A DNA stretch of 16,249 nucleotides from Planctomycetota bacterium (lineage in GTDB: Bacteria; Planctomycetota; UBA11346): assembly GCA_024641365.1 (NCBI GenBank), contig JAHEDF010000031.1, positions 1 through 16,249 of the forward strand, read 5' to 3'. A program made the translations under genes and the position numbers. Below the pieces are notes generated by a model that made no database searches, was not told the origin of the DNA, and saw nothing but the letters and a program-made list of their open reading frames with translations. Numbering within the stretch: position 1 is the first letter of the stretch; each line of letters opens with the position of its first letter. Shown in pieces: positions 7,665-14,559 of the stretch.

Positions 7665-9455
7665 ATGTTGCGCAATCCACTGGCCAACCTGCTTCTGCTG
7701 CTCGCAGTCGTTTTCAATGGGACTCTTGGTGCTGGTGAGGCAGACAATAGCGCACCAACAAATGTAACGCAGCCGCCGGAAAAAATATTTTTCCAAGGCC
7801 GTTGGGTTACCCAAGAAGATAAAGAAAAATTAGAAAAAGGTTTAGTGCTCTATAAAGGCAAATGGATGCCGGAAGCGGAAATGTATGAAGCCAAGGGCTA
7901 TGTAAAACATTTAGGAAATTGGATCTCTCCGTCACGATTAAAGACAATTCAAAAACGCCAAGAAATGGCTCGGGAACGCATTAAATTTTCGAGTGATTGG
8001 AAAAATGCCTGGAAGTATCAAACCAAACAAGGTCATTTTATAATTACCAGTAATGTTTCTCCAGAATTAGTGCAAGAACTTGGCGTGGCCATGGAACAAT
8101 GTTATGCTGAGCTCAGTAAAGTATTTAGTCTGCGTAAAGAGGTCAGAAATATTAATGTCGAAGTATATGCAACCCAACAACAATTTATGAAGCACTCTGC
8201 CGAAGAACGCATTAATGTTGGTAGTAATACGCTGGGGTATTTTTATTGGGGTCCAAGCACAGGTATTCGGGCATTTTATGCTGGCACCATGGAGCAAACT
8301 TTAAGCACGTTATTCCATGAATGTACGCATTTAATCATGCGCCAAGTCTGTGGTGATGTACCGACTTGGGCGAATGAAGGATTAGCAGTTTTTTTTGAAA
8401 GCGCACGGCGCACGACTAAAGGTATGCAATTAGAGACCATTCCTTTTGGTCGATTGTGGCATCTGAAAAAAATGATGGAACAAGGCGAAATATCACTGAA
8501 TCATTTATGTAAATTAGATGGTCCAAACCAATACACCGGACAATATTACCCGCAAGGCTGGTCGCTGATTTATTATTTATTATATGCAGAGAAGGGTAAA
8601 TATCGCCGTAACTTCGAATCGTTTTTCGGAGGCTTGGTCGGCAGCAAATATGATGGCAATAGTATTGGCACTTTTGCCAAACATTTTGGGCAAGAACCAG
8701 ACGGTTTAGTGTATAATTGGAAGGAATTTATCCAAGCGATAGAACCTAAAACCACCGAGGAATTGATTGATGCATCCACAACGGCGTATTCAGAGTTTAT
8801 CAATTTTAATGCGGCAAAAAAATATGCGGCGCAAGCACTGGAACAGATGAAAGGCGATGATGAAAAAGTATTGTTGTGTAATGCCCGATTACATTTAACG
8901 CTCGCACGTTGGGAAATGGAGCAAGAGGTAAAAGCCATGCATTATGCCAAATCGGTAGAGTTTTTTGAACGGGTATTCCCTGAGCCAGAACCAGGAAAAC
9001 GGGTTGTTAAACCACGCAAAGTAACGGCCGATTTTGCTAGTGATCGTTTGGATTATGCACGTGCTTGTGTTGGTGCTGTTCAATATGAGCGCGCTCAGGA
9101 TCTCATCGAAGAGGTGTTATCGCGTAAGGAATTCGAATTTAATGCCGAAGCCTACAGCGTCCTGGCTTACTTGGCCATTTTGGCAAACGATCCCGTCTAT
9201 CATTCCATTGAGCAGGCCAAAGAAAACGCGTCTTTAGCAGAAGACTTAGGCGCAGACCAAGAGAACACCTATGTAAAAGCACTAATTGCGTTTGAAGAAG
9301 GCAACAAAGGCGAGGCGATAAAACTGTTAAATGAGGCTGCTTCTCGAGATGAATTTGGTTTTGGCGGACAGCTCTACCGCCGCGAAATGTCCCGACTCTC
9401 TGGCCCCATTCGCAGAGAGGTCGAGGAATCAAAGCCACGCAAGAGTGGTAAGTAG
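7665..9455 (+). CDS. Exported DUF1570-like HExxH metallopeptidase with W-repeats and a helical (TPR-like) tail
   Basis: I start this gene at ATG 7665 because a GGGGGA ribosome site lies 8 bases upstream and it opens straight into a signal peptide (MLRNPLANLLLLLAVVF, cleavage near 24). The frame is open upstream to 7569. The 596-residue product has four parts. Residues 42-90 hold three short repeats (FFQGRWV, LYKGKWM, KHLGNWI), each ending G-x-W and followed by an acidic or polar turn. Next, about 100-200, is a mixed alpha/beta region. The zinc centre is H218-E-C-T-H222 with the likely third ligand E238 in N-E-G-L-A, the gluzincin layout of DUF1570-type proteins common in Planctomycetes. The last 230 residues are helical and resemble TPRs. 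The residue between the zinc histidines, C220, and five other cysteines are notable in an exported protein encoded 26 bases upstream of a DsbD-like gene. The substrate is unknown. A proteolytic role rests on the motif alone. Confidence 0.82.
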   Translation: MLRNPLANLLLLLAVVFNGTLGAGEADNSAPTNVTQPPEKIFFQGRWVTQEDKEKLEKGLVLYKGKWMPEAEMYEAKGYVKHLGNWISPSRLKTIQKRQEMARERIKFSSDWKNAWKYQTKQGHFIITSNVSPELVQELGVAMEQCYAELSKVFSLRKEVRNINVEVYATQQQFMKHSAEERINVGSNTLGYFYWGPSTGIRAFYAGTMEQTLSTLFHECTHLIMRQVCGDVPTWANEGLAVFFESARRTTKGMQLETIPFGRLWHLKKMMEQGEISLNHLCKLDGPNQYTGQYYPQGWSLIYYLLYAEKGKYRRNFESFFGGLVGSKYDGNSIGTFAKHFGQEPDGLVYNWKEFIQAIEPKTTEELIDASTTAYSEFINFNAAKKYAAQALEQMKGDDEKVLLCNARLHLTLARWEMEQEVKAMHYAKSVEFFERVFPEPEPGKRVVKPRKVTADFASDRLDYARACVGAVQYERAQDLIEEVLSRKEFEFNAEAYSVLAYLAILANDPVYHSIEQAKENASLAEDLGADQENTYVKALIAFEEGNKGEAIKLLNEAASRDEFGFGGQLYRREMSRLSGPIRREVEESKPRKSGK

Positions 9456-9457
9456 TA

Positions 9458-9478
9458 AACGAGGCTATACGTCTCGTT
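9458..9478 (+). promoter_or_regulatory. Hairpin covering the only SD-like sequence of the dsbD-like gene
   Basis: AACGAGGC (9458-9465) can pair with GTCTCGTT (9471-9478) to give 8 base pairs (one G-U) with a 5-base loop. The GAGG in the first arm is the only ribosome-site-like sequence before the ATG at 9482, although it is farther away (17 bases) than normal. The stem begins 2 bases after the peptidase stop, so ribosomes finishing that gene would melt it. Translational coupling is an inference. Confidence 0.35.
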
Positions 9479-9481
9479 ATC

Positions 9482-11440
9482 ATGATAAGCATTTTTCGTT
9501 CGTTGCTCTTATTGTTGTCACTGACCGCTGTATCGGCCGGTGAAGTCCTCACCACGTTTACAGAAAATCGTGTTGAGGTGGTCTTGTCGCTCGAACCAGG
9601 CTCGACACCAGATCAAGCGACCTTGGTTGGAAAATTCACGCCTCAAGTCACAACAGATCCATTACATATTTACAGCGTAGATTTGACGAAAGCCGAAGCT
9701 GAAGCGAATGGTGGCGTAGCTACTCGGATGGATATTCGCCCAGGTCAATTAGTTGAAGCGGCGGGAAAATTAACTGCTGATCTAAAAGCATTCGAACATA
9801 AAGGGGTTCACATCTATCCTGATGGTCCCGTAACCGTCCGATTACCAGTTACCTTACCACATACGCCAGATGGTAAACCAATTGAACTTAAATTATCAAT
9901 TTCTTACATGGCGTGTTCTGAAGATTATTGTTTAATACCATTTTTTGATACCGTTTCGGTTAATTTCCCTACCATTAAAAAAGAGGCAGCAACAGCAGCA
10001 GCGATTGATCCCGTCGAATTGCAAAAAGCAATTCGTAATGTGGTCATCGGAGAGCGCGAGGAATTATTACCTGAAATTAAAAAAATTGTCGTTACAGAAT
10101 TAGACCGCATTGAAAAAGAGCGCTCCAGCTCTGTGCGCTGGCACCGGCCGACGACGATCAAAGAAATTGAGGATTTAATTGCACAGGCCCATAAAGACGG
10201 AAAAGCAGCATTATTAGATTTTACCGGCCCATCATGCACCAATTGTCAATTAATGGATAAGACCGTATTTCATGTTCCAGCAGTTGCAGCGGCATGGAAT
10301 AGCGGTGTTCCTATTTCAATAAATACCGATCCAGATCCACGCATAACAGATAATTTATCAGCGTGGCAGCAAAAGCGCTTTGAAACACAAAATCGTCCAT
10401 TGTATGTCCGCATTGATCCGAATGGTAAAGAAGAGCGGTGGAGCCACGTATTTAGTCCTTCTGATCAAGCGACACTTACAAAATTTATTGAATTTTTTAA
10501 TGGCGGCAGTGGCAGTGATGTTGGTTCCAGTGATGGTATAGGACAATTTTTGTTACTCGCCATTCTTGGTGGATTGTTCACGTTATTAATGCCATGCACC
10601 TATCCGATGATACCATTCACAATGACGTTCTTTGCAAAACAAGCACAAGCTGGCCGCCGTTTATTGCCGCTCGCTGCGTTTTATTCACTTGGCATTATTG
10701 CCTGTTTTGTCGGACTTGGATGGTTAATTACCGGGGTATTTGGTTCAACTTTATCAACGTTAGCCGGACATCCGGTTACGAATTTATTTATAGCGTTGCT
10801 ATTTATCGTACTAGGCTTGGGGCTGCTTGGAGCATTTTTAATTCGTTTGCCAGCTGGACTTGAAGATAAATTAGGCGGGGGTCGCGGCGGATATCTTGGC
10901 GCTTTAATTATGGGGCTGACCTTTGCGGTTACCGCCTTTAGTTGTACGGCACCATTTGCAGGGGCAGTTTTATCACAAGCGGTCGTAACCGGGTCGTGGT
11001 CACGAGCCATTTTAGGCATGGCGATTTATGCTTCTGCAATCGCAATTCCATTTTTTATCTTAGCTATGAGTCCAGGCTTGCTGCATCGCCTGCCCAAAGC
11101 AGGCGCATGGATGAACGAATTTAAAGTAGTTGGTGGTTTAGTTGAACTGGCAGCAGCGCTAAAATTCTTAGCCATTTGTGACGTGGTTTGGAATTGGGGT
11201 ATTATTGGCCGCAATTTCACCTTAGCGAGTTGGTCAGCAGTTTCGTTTATTATTGCCATGTACGTCATTGGGAAATTACGCTTTAATGATGACCAAAAAA
11301 TTGAATCAATTGGATTAGGTCGGTTATTTTTCGGTATTATTTTTCTAAGTGGTGCATTATGGTTACTCTCTGGATTAGCAGGGAATAACCTCGGCCTAAT
11401 CGAAAGTTTCTTTCCAGGTGATCCTATTCCGGGAGAGTAG
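9482..11440 (+). CDS. dsbD: DsbD-type transmembrane thiol-disulfide transporter, alpha-thioredoxin-membrane domain order
   Basis: This 652-residue inner-membrane protein should carry electrons from cytoplasmic thioredoxin to envelope proteins. Residues 1-19 are a signal peptide. Residues 20-165 form the DsbD alpha-like domain, with the reactive pair C145 and C150 (M-A-C-S-E-D-Y-C-L-I-P). A charged helical linker follows (165-215). Residues 225-340 are a thioredoxin-like domain with C252-T-N-C255 after L-L-D-F-T-G-P-S, closely resembling the DsbD gamma domain. A Gly/Ser linker (340-352) leads to about eight membrane segments (353-640), with the beta-domain cysteines C372 (M-P-C-T-Y-P-M-I-P) and C488 (F-S-C-T-A-P-F). 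All six cysteines of the relay are present. The order differs from E. coli DsbD, where the thioredoxin domain is C-terminal; here nothing follows the membrane part. The gene ends 2 bases before the DCC gene, and its tail holds that gene's ribosome site. I give the symbol for function, not strict orthology. Confidence 0.9.
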   Translation: MISIFRSLLLLLSLTAVSAGEVLTTFTENRVEVVLSLEPGSTPDQATLVGKFTPQVTTDPLHIYSVDLTKAEAEANGGVATRMDIRPGQLVEAAGKLTADLKAFEHKGVHIYPDGPVTVRLPVTLPHTPDGKPIELKLSISYMACSEDYCLIPFFDTVSVNFPTIKKEAATAAAIDPVELQKAIRNVVIGEREELLPEIKKIVVTELDRIEKERSSSVRWHRPTTIKEIEDLIAQAHKDGKAALLDFTGPSCTNCQLMDKTVFHVPAVAAAWNSGVPISINTDPDPRITDNLSAWQQKRFETQNRPLYVRIDPNGKEERWSHVFSPSDQATLTKFIEFFNGGSGSDVGSSDGIGQFLLLAILGGLFTLLMPCTYPMIPFTMTFFAKQAQAGRRLLPLAAFYSLGIIACFVGLGWLITGVFGSTLSTLAGHPVTNLFIALLFIVLGLGLLGAFLIRLPAGLEDKLGGGRGGYLGALIMGLTFAVTAFSCTAPFAGAVLSQAVVTGSWSRAILGMAIYASAIAIPFFILAMSPGLLHRLPKAGAWMNEFKVVGGLVELAAALKFLAICDVVWNWGIIGRNFTLASWSAVSFIIAMYVIGKLRFNDDQKIESIGLGRLFFGIIFLSGALWLLSGLAGNNLGLIESFFPGDPIPGE

Positions 11441-11442
11441 AA

Positions 11443-11808
11443 ATGCGGCGTGGTCTTGTTTGTTATGATGGGGAATGTCCGTTGTGCAGGCGGTTAGTCT
11501 CGCGTTTTGGGCCAGCATTACGCCGTTCAGGATTCCAATTTGTTACTTTACAAATGCCATCGATACAACGCCGCCTTGGTATTTATGATGTACCAGATGA
11601 AATGAAATTAATATTACCGAATGGGAAAATACTTGGTGGTGTCGACGCTGTCATTGCGCTAACTGAAGCACTTGGACTTGATCAAGATCTCGCCAATAGT
11701 GCACGCAGTATTGTGATGCGTCCGTTATTAGATCTTTTGTATAAATTAATCGCCAAACATCGCGGTTGTGCGGCTAATGCTTGTCAGATTCGAAGAATGT
11801 CGGCTTAA
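11443..11808 (+). CDS. DCC-family (DUF393) thiol-disulfide oxidoreductase-like protein
   Basis: This is a 121-residue protein with the family signature near the N-terminus, Y-D-G-E-C12-P-L-C15, the D-x-x-C-x-x-C of DUF393 proteins, which are predicted to have a thioredoxin-like fold. The hydrophobic strand before it (GLVCYDG), G-G-x-D-A-V at 65-70 and a C-terminal R-P-L-L-D-L-L-Y helix also fit. Two further cysteines sit near the end (C109 and C114, R-G-C-A-A-N-A-C). There is no signal peptide, so it is probably cytoplasmic. It starts 2 bases after the dsbD-like gene, with GGGAGAG of that gene's last codons as ribosome site, so the two are surely co-translated. It may supply or accept electrons for the DsbD-like protein, but the family has no settled function. 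It ends 4 bases from the convergent phosphatidyltransferase gene, leaving no room for a separate terminator. Confidence 0.88.
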   Translation: MRRGLVCYDGECPLCRRLVSRFGPALRRSGFQFVTLQMPSIQRRLGIYDVPDEMKLILPNGKILGGVDAVIALTEALGLDQDLANSARSIVMRPLLDLLYKLIAKHRGCAANACQIRRMSA

Positions 11809-11812
11809 TTTA

Positions 11813-12544
11813 TTACGCTTTGCCGCTGGTTGCGAGTTGGGCTAAGACTTTGCGATTAACCCATATATATTCAATTATCGATACCACGCTTAAAATCGCA
11901 CATGCCCAGGTGGCATAAAATGCGTAGGTTAAGTGCCAGGGTACTAATTGAAACCAAAATGCGGGAAACGCCATAATCGTAATTAGCGTTACGCCTTGAA
12001 ACCACGCTTTTATTTTTCCTGACATCCGCGCAGCCAGAACTAAACCGCGCGCAGCAGTCATCGCTCGCAAAGCGCCTGCAATTAATTCTCTCAGCACCAT
12101 CAATGCGACAGGCATCCACGGTACTAGCCCAGCTCCATAAAGACCATTTGGTTCAGTATTGAGCACATATACCGGTTGATGAATCGTGTCATATAACGAC
12201 GTAGTGGCGACAAAGCCAATGGTATCAGGAAGAAGTGCAGATGATCCAGATAAAATAATAGGATAGCCAACACCGGCTATTGGTAACAAATACACTAAAA
12301 ACATACCGATACGATAAATGACGTCGCAAAATGGGTCTGCTAATTTACCAAAGTCACTTACTTCACCGCGTGAGCGTGCAACTTTCCCATCAACATAGTC
12401 AGTAATTTCAGCAATCGCACAAATAACTCCACAGAACCAGAAGGCCAAACAATAATTAAGCGGTAAATATAAATACGACGCTACCGCAAGCGGCATTAAT
12501 CCTAACCGTGCTAGCGTAATTTTATCCGCTAATGTAAGACCCAT
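11813..12544 (-). CDS. pgsA: CDP-alcohol phosphatidyltransferase, probably phosphatidylglycerophosphate synthase
   Basis: This is a 243-residue membrane enzyme with the complete CDP-alcohol phosphotransferase signature: D49-x2-D52-G-x2-A-R-x8-G-x3-D70-x3-D74. It transfers a phosphatidyl group from CDP-diacylglycerol to an alcohol. The later block G-K-I-K-A-W-F-Q-G (176-184), preceded by R-E-L and A-L-R at 152-160, resembles PgsA, which uses glycerol 3-phosphate in the first committed step to phosphatidylglycerol. It is about 60 residues longer than the roughly 180-residue E. coli enzyme. Most of the excess lies between the D70-x3-D74 motif and the R-E-L helix (about 88-138), a partly polar segment absent from E. 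coli PgsA. Membrane segments are predicted near 13-45, 76-100, 140-160, 185-200 and 205-228. It starts 13 bases after dapA ends and has only a weak ribosome site, so it probably depends on dapA translation. Another CDP-alcohol specificity is possible. Confidence 0.8.
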   Translation of the reverse strand: MGLTLADKITLARLGLMPLAVASYLYLPLNYCLAFWFCGVICAIAEITDYVDGKVARSRGEVSDFGKLADPFCDVIYRIGMFLVYLLPIAGVGYPIILSGSSALLPDTIGFVATTSLYDTIHQPVYVLNTEPNGLYGAGLVPWMPVALMVLRELIAGALRAMTAARGLVLAARMSGKIKAWFQGVTLITIMAFPAFWFQLVPWHLTYAFYATWACAILSVVSIIEYIWVNRKVLAQLATSGKA

Positions 12545-12557
12545 TGGTTATTTATTC

Positions 12558-13448
12558 TCAGGCTTGAGCGGATGCGAGTAATCCATGTTTGCGCATGGCT
12601 GCTAATAAATTGGCTTTATTGCCAGCAGTCATAGGAACTAACGGCAAGCGATATTCTTCACGAATAAAACCTAATGCAGAAACGGCGGCTTTTGCCGGAA
12701 TTGGATTCGATTCACAAAAGGCCATTTTTGTCAATTCACAGACAATAAAATGCAGGCGTCGTGCCTCTTCCATATTACCACTTGCAGTCGCATCGCATAT
12801 TTGGCGCATTATTTTTGGCGCAAAATTAGCGACTACACTGATGACGCCAGCTGCACCAATTGCCATGAACGGCATAGTGAGACCATCATCACCGGATAAG
12901 ACGCGAATTCCCTTACTTAGTAATTCAGTTACTTGTTCAAGCGAACCACTTGCTTCCTTAATGGAATCAATGCCACCTAATTCCCACACGCGTGCGGCAG
13001 TGTCTGGTAACATATTAATGCCGGTACGACCTGGGACATTGTAAAGCACCATCGGCAAGGAAGTCGCGCCACGGACAGCTTTAAAATGTTGAAATAAACC
13101 TTCTGGGGTTGGTTTATTGTAATAGGGGGTGATGGTTAATATGCCGTTCGCGCCAAGCTTTTCTGCGGCGGCAGCTAAACTGACTGCTTCACGCGTCGAA
13201 TTCGATCCGGTACCGGCAATGACCGGGACGCGACCAGCAACCGTTTGCACAACAGTATCAATAACCTGGTGCTGCTCTTCGTGCGTGAATGTAGAACTTT
13301 CACCGGTGGTTCCGCACGGAACAATGCCCTGAGTTCCTTGCGCAATATGCCACTCAACAAGTTTTTTTAGAGCAGGTGCGTCAAGTTTGCCATCCTGAAA
13401 AGGACTGACAATTGCGACGATTGAACCGCTGAAACCTGCGCTAGCCAT
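12558..13448 (-). CDS. dapA: 4-hydroxy-tetrahydrodipicolinate synthase
   Basis: This 296-residue cytosolic TIM-barrel enzyme condenses pyruvate with aspartate semialdehyde, the first step committed to diaminopimelate and lysine. All catalytic residues are visible: the Schiff-base lysine K164 (S-I-K-E-A-S-G), Y136 (L-Y-N-V-P-G-R-T-G), R141, and T47/T48 in C-G-T-T-G-E. The spacing matches E. coli DapA (K161, Y133, T44, T45) with an offset of three. Other members of the family (N-acetylneuraminate lyase, KDG aldolase) are less likely because the whole G-T-T-G-E and N-V-P-G-R-T-G pattern with R141 is of DapA type. A strong GGAGG ribosome site lies 5 bases before the ATG, the best in the window. 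The gene leads the phosphatidyltransferase gene and follows pdxJ on the same strand after 159 bases. I saw no lysine riboswitch in that gap. Confidence 0.96.
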   Translation of the reverse strand: MASAGFSGSIVAIVSPFQDGKLDAPALKKLVEWHIAQGTQGIVPCGTTGESSTFTHEEQHQVIDTVVQTVAGRVPVIAGTGSNSTREAVSLAAAAEKLGANGILTITPYYNKPTPEGLFQHFKAVRGATSLPMVLYNVPGRTGINMLPDTAARVWELGGIDSIKEASGSLEQVTELLSKGIRVLSGDDGLTMPFMAIGAAGVISVVANFAPKIMRQICDATASGNMEEARRLHFIVCELTKMAFCESNPIPAKAAVSALGFIREEYRLPLVPMTAGNKANLLAAMRKHGLLASAQA

Positions 13449-13607
13449 GAGAACCTCCGGAGGGACAGCAGGCTGTAGCTCGATTGCGTTTACGCCAGAG
13501 AAAAAATGGATTTGGCTCTTAGTGGACCTAAGCAGTCACTCAAAACTGCCTTAACATGCATAGGTGGGGGAAAGAGAGCAAACTGAGAGGTATGTCGCTA
13601 AGTCCGT
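13449..13607. other. Leader region of dapA / gap after pdxJ
   Basis: These 159 bases hold the dapA ribosome-site palindrome (listed separately). They also hold a small inverted repeat, CTTAG (13518-13522) / CTAAG (13528-13532), followed on the minus strand after 11 bases by a T6 run (13501-13506). The stem is too short and too far from the T-run for a standard terminator. No promoter hexamers stood out, so dapA may be read from the pdxJ promoter. Confidence 0.35.
13454..13463 (-). promoter_or_regulatory. dapA ribosome binding site inside a perfect 10-bp palindrome
   Basis: CCTCCGGAGG is self-complementary on both strands. Its right half on the minus strand, GGAGG, sits 5 bases before the dapA ATG and is the Shine-Dalgarno. 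It fixes the start at 13448. As a single strand, the two halves are too close to form a hairpin, but two transcripts or the antisense could pair here. Confidence 0.6.
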
Positions 13608-14354
13608 TTAGCCTGGACCTTTATCAATAAGCTGGCGCATATCCGCAACGGCACGTTCCATCCCCAATAAAATCGCCCGGCTCACAATGCTGTGGCCAAT
13701 ATTGAGGGCTCGTAATAACGGCAGGTGCAAAAGCAGGCGGACGTTTTGGTAGGTTATGCCATGACCGGCATGTAAGCGAATTCCAACGTTTGTCGCCATA
13801 TCAGCCGCATCCTCTAAGCGACTGAGTTGTGTCACTAATTGCTCATCGTGTTCATCACCACGACAATGTGCAAAGGCGTTAGCCCACGTGCCGGTATGTA
13901 ATTCAACGGCATCTGCACCAATTGCTTTGGCAATTTTTACGGTTTCCGGGTCTGGCTCAATAAATAAACTAACAAGAATTCCGGCACCTTTCAATTTATC
14001 AATTGTTTCACGTAATTTTTTATCATCACACTCAACTTTTAATCCACCCTCGGTGGTTAATTCTTGGCGGTGTTCTGGTACTAAACAGACTTCATCGGGA
14101 CAGACGGTTAATGCCAAGTCTAAAATATTTTCTCCCACCGCCATTTCGAGATTAAGTACACCTTGGACTGTTTCACGTAATAAGCGCACATCGCGTTCTT
14201 GAATATGACGACGGTCTTGGCGTAAATGTACCGTAATACCATGAGCTCCACCCAGTTCAGCCATGTGGGCCGCAAAAACCGGATCAGGTTCATTGACTTG
14301 GCGCGCTTGGCGCACGGTTGCTACGTGATCAATATTTACGCCGAGATGAATCAT
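13608..14354 (-). CDS. pdxJ: Pyridoxine 5'-phosphate synthase
   Basis: This 248-residue cytosolic TIM-barrel enzyme joins 1-deoxyxylulose 5-phosphate and 3-amino-2-oxopropyl phosphate to form pyridoxine 5'-phosphate, so the organism uses the DXP-dependent route to vitamin B6. The start M-I-H-L-G-V-N-I-D-H-V-A-T-V-R-Q-A-R is the family's standard N-terminus. Catalytic and binding residues are in place: H43 and R45 (H-L-R-Q-D-R-R-H), E70, E151 (E-L-H-T-G), the glycine loop H195-A-G-H198-G, and N-I-G-H at 218-221. Length is normal. No Shine-Dalgarno is visible before the ATG at 14354, but a well-formed promoter lies upstream. It heads a minus-strand run with dapA and the phosphatidyltransferase, and is divergent from bioF, itself a PLP enzyme. 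Confidence 0.97.
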   Translation of the reverse strand: MIHLGVNIDHVATVRQARQVNEPDPVFAAHMAELGGAHGITVHLRQDRRHIQERDVRLLRETVQGVLNLEMAVGENILDLALTVCPDEVCLVPEHRQELTTEGGLKVECDDKKLRETIDKLKGAGILVSLFIEPDPETVKIAKAIGADAVELHTGTWANAFAHCRGDEHDEQLVTQLSRLEDAADMATNVGIRLHAGHGITYQNVRLLLHLPLLRALNIGHSIVSRAILLGMERAVADMRQLIDKGPG

Positions 14355-14426
14355 GGGTGGATCAAATCAGATAGAATTCGCATCACAAGCCAGTGCTTGC
14401 TGATTGCGCATGACAAGCGCAGCTCC

Positions 14427-14455
14427 TTTATACCAATTCCCATTCGCAATGGCAA
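14427..14455 (-). promoter_or_regulatory. Sigma-70-type promoter for pdxJ
   Basis: On the minus strand TTGCCA (14450-14455, 5 of 6 to consensus), a 17-base spacer and TATAAA (14427-14432, 5 of 6) form the best promoter in the window. TGG before the -10 adds an extended -10 element. Transcription would start near 14420, about 65 bases before the pdxJ ATG. Confidence 0.6.
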
Positions 14456-14520
14456 AATAGAACAAACCAGAGGGGGAAGCGGGCACAAAACCCGTTCTCA
14501 CAACTTAAATGCCTTAGCAG

Positions 14521-14554
14521 GTTGGTGTTTTAGAACAGACTGTTAGAACCCAAC
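14521..14554 (+). repeat. Candidate operator upstream of bioF: nested inverted and direct repeats
   Basis: GTTGG (14521-14525) pairs with CCAAC (14550-14554). Inside is the palindrome AACAG-A-CTGTT (14534-14544). TTAGAAC is directly repeated at 14530-14536 and 14543-14549, and another TAGAAC stands at 14458-14463. The block ends 5 bases before the bioF ATG. It does not match BirA, BioR or BioQ sites as I know them. Binding by a regulator is inferred from symmetry only. Confidence 0.3.
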
Positions 14555-14559
14555 ACGCT

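Noticed and set aside
9139..9555. Minus-strand open frame of 138 codons across the peptidase/dsbD junction
   Set aside because: It is antisense to two well-supported genes and its product looks like out-of-frame translation.
13449..13607. Lysine riboswitch upstream of dapA
   Set aside because: The gap is short, and I could not find the conserved core or the multi-helix junction; only a 5-bp stem is present.
14226..14546. Plus-strand frame of 106 codons between pdxJ and bioF
   Set aside because: It overlaps the start of pdxJ and its promoter in antisense, and shows no family motif or ribosome site.
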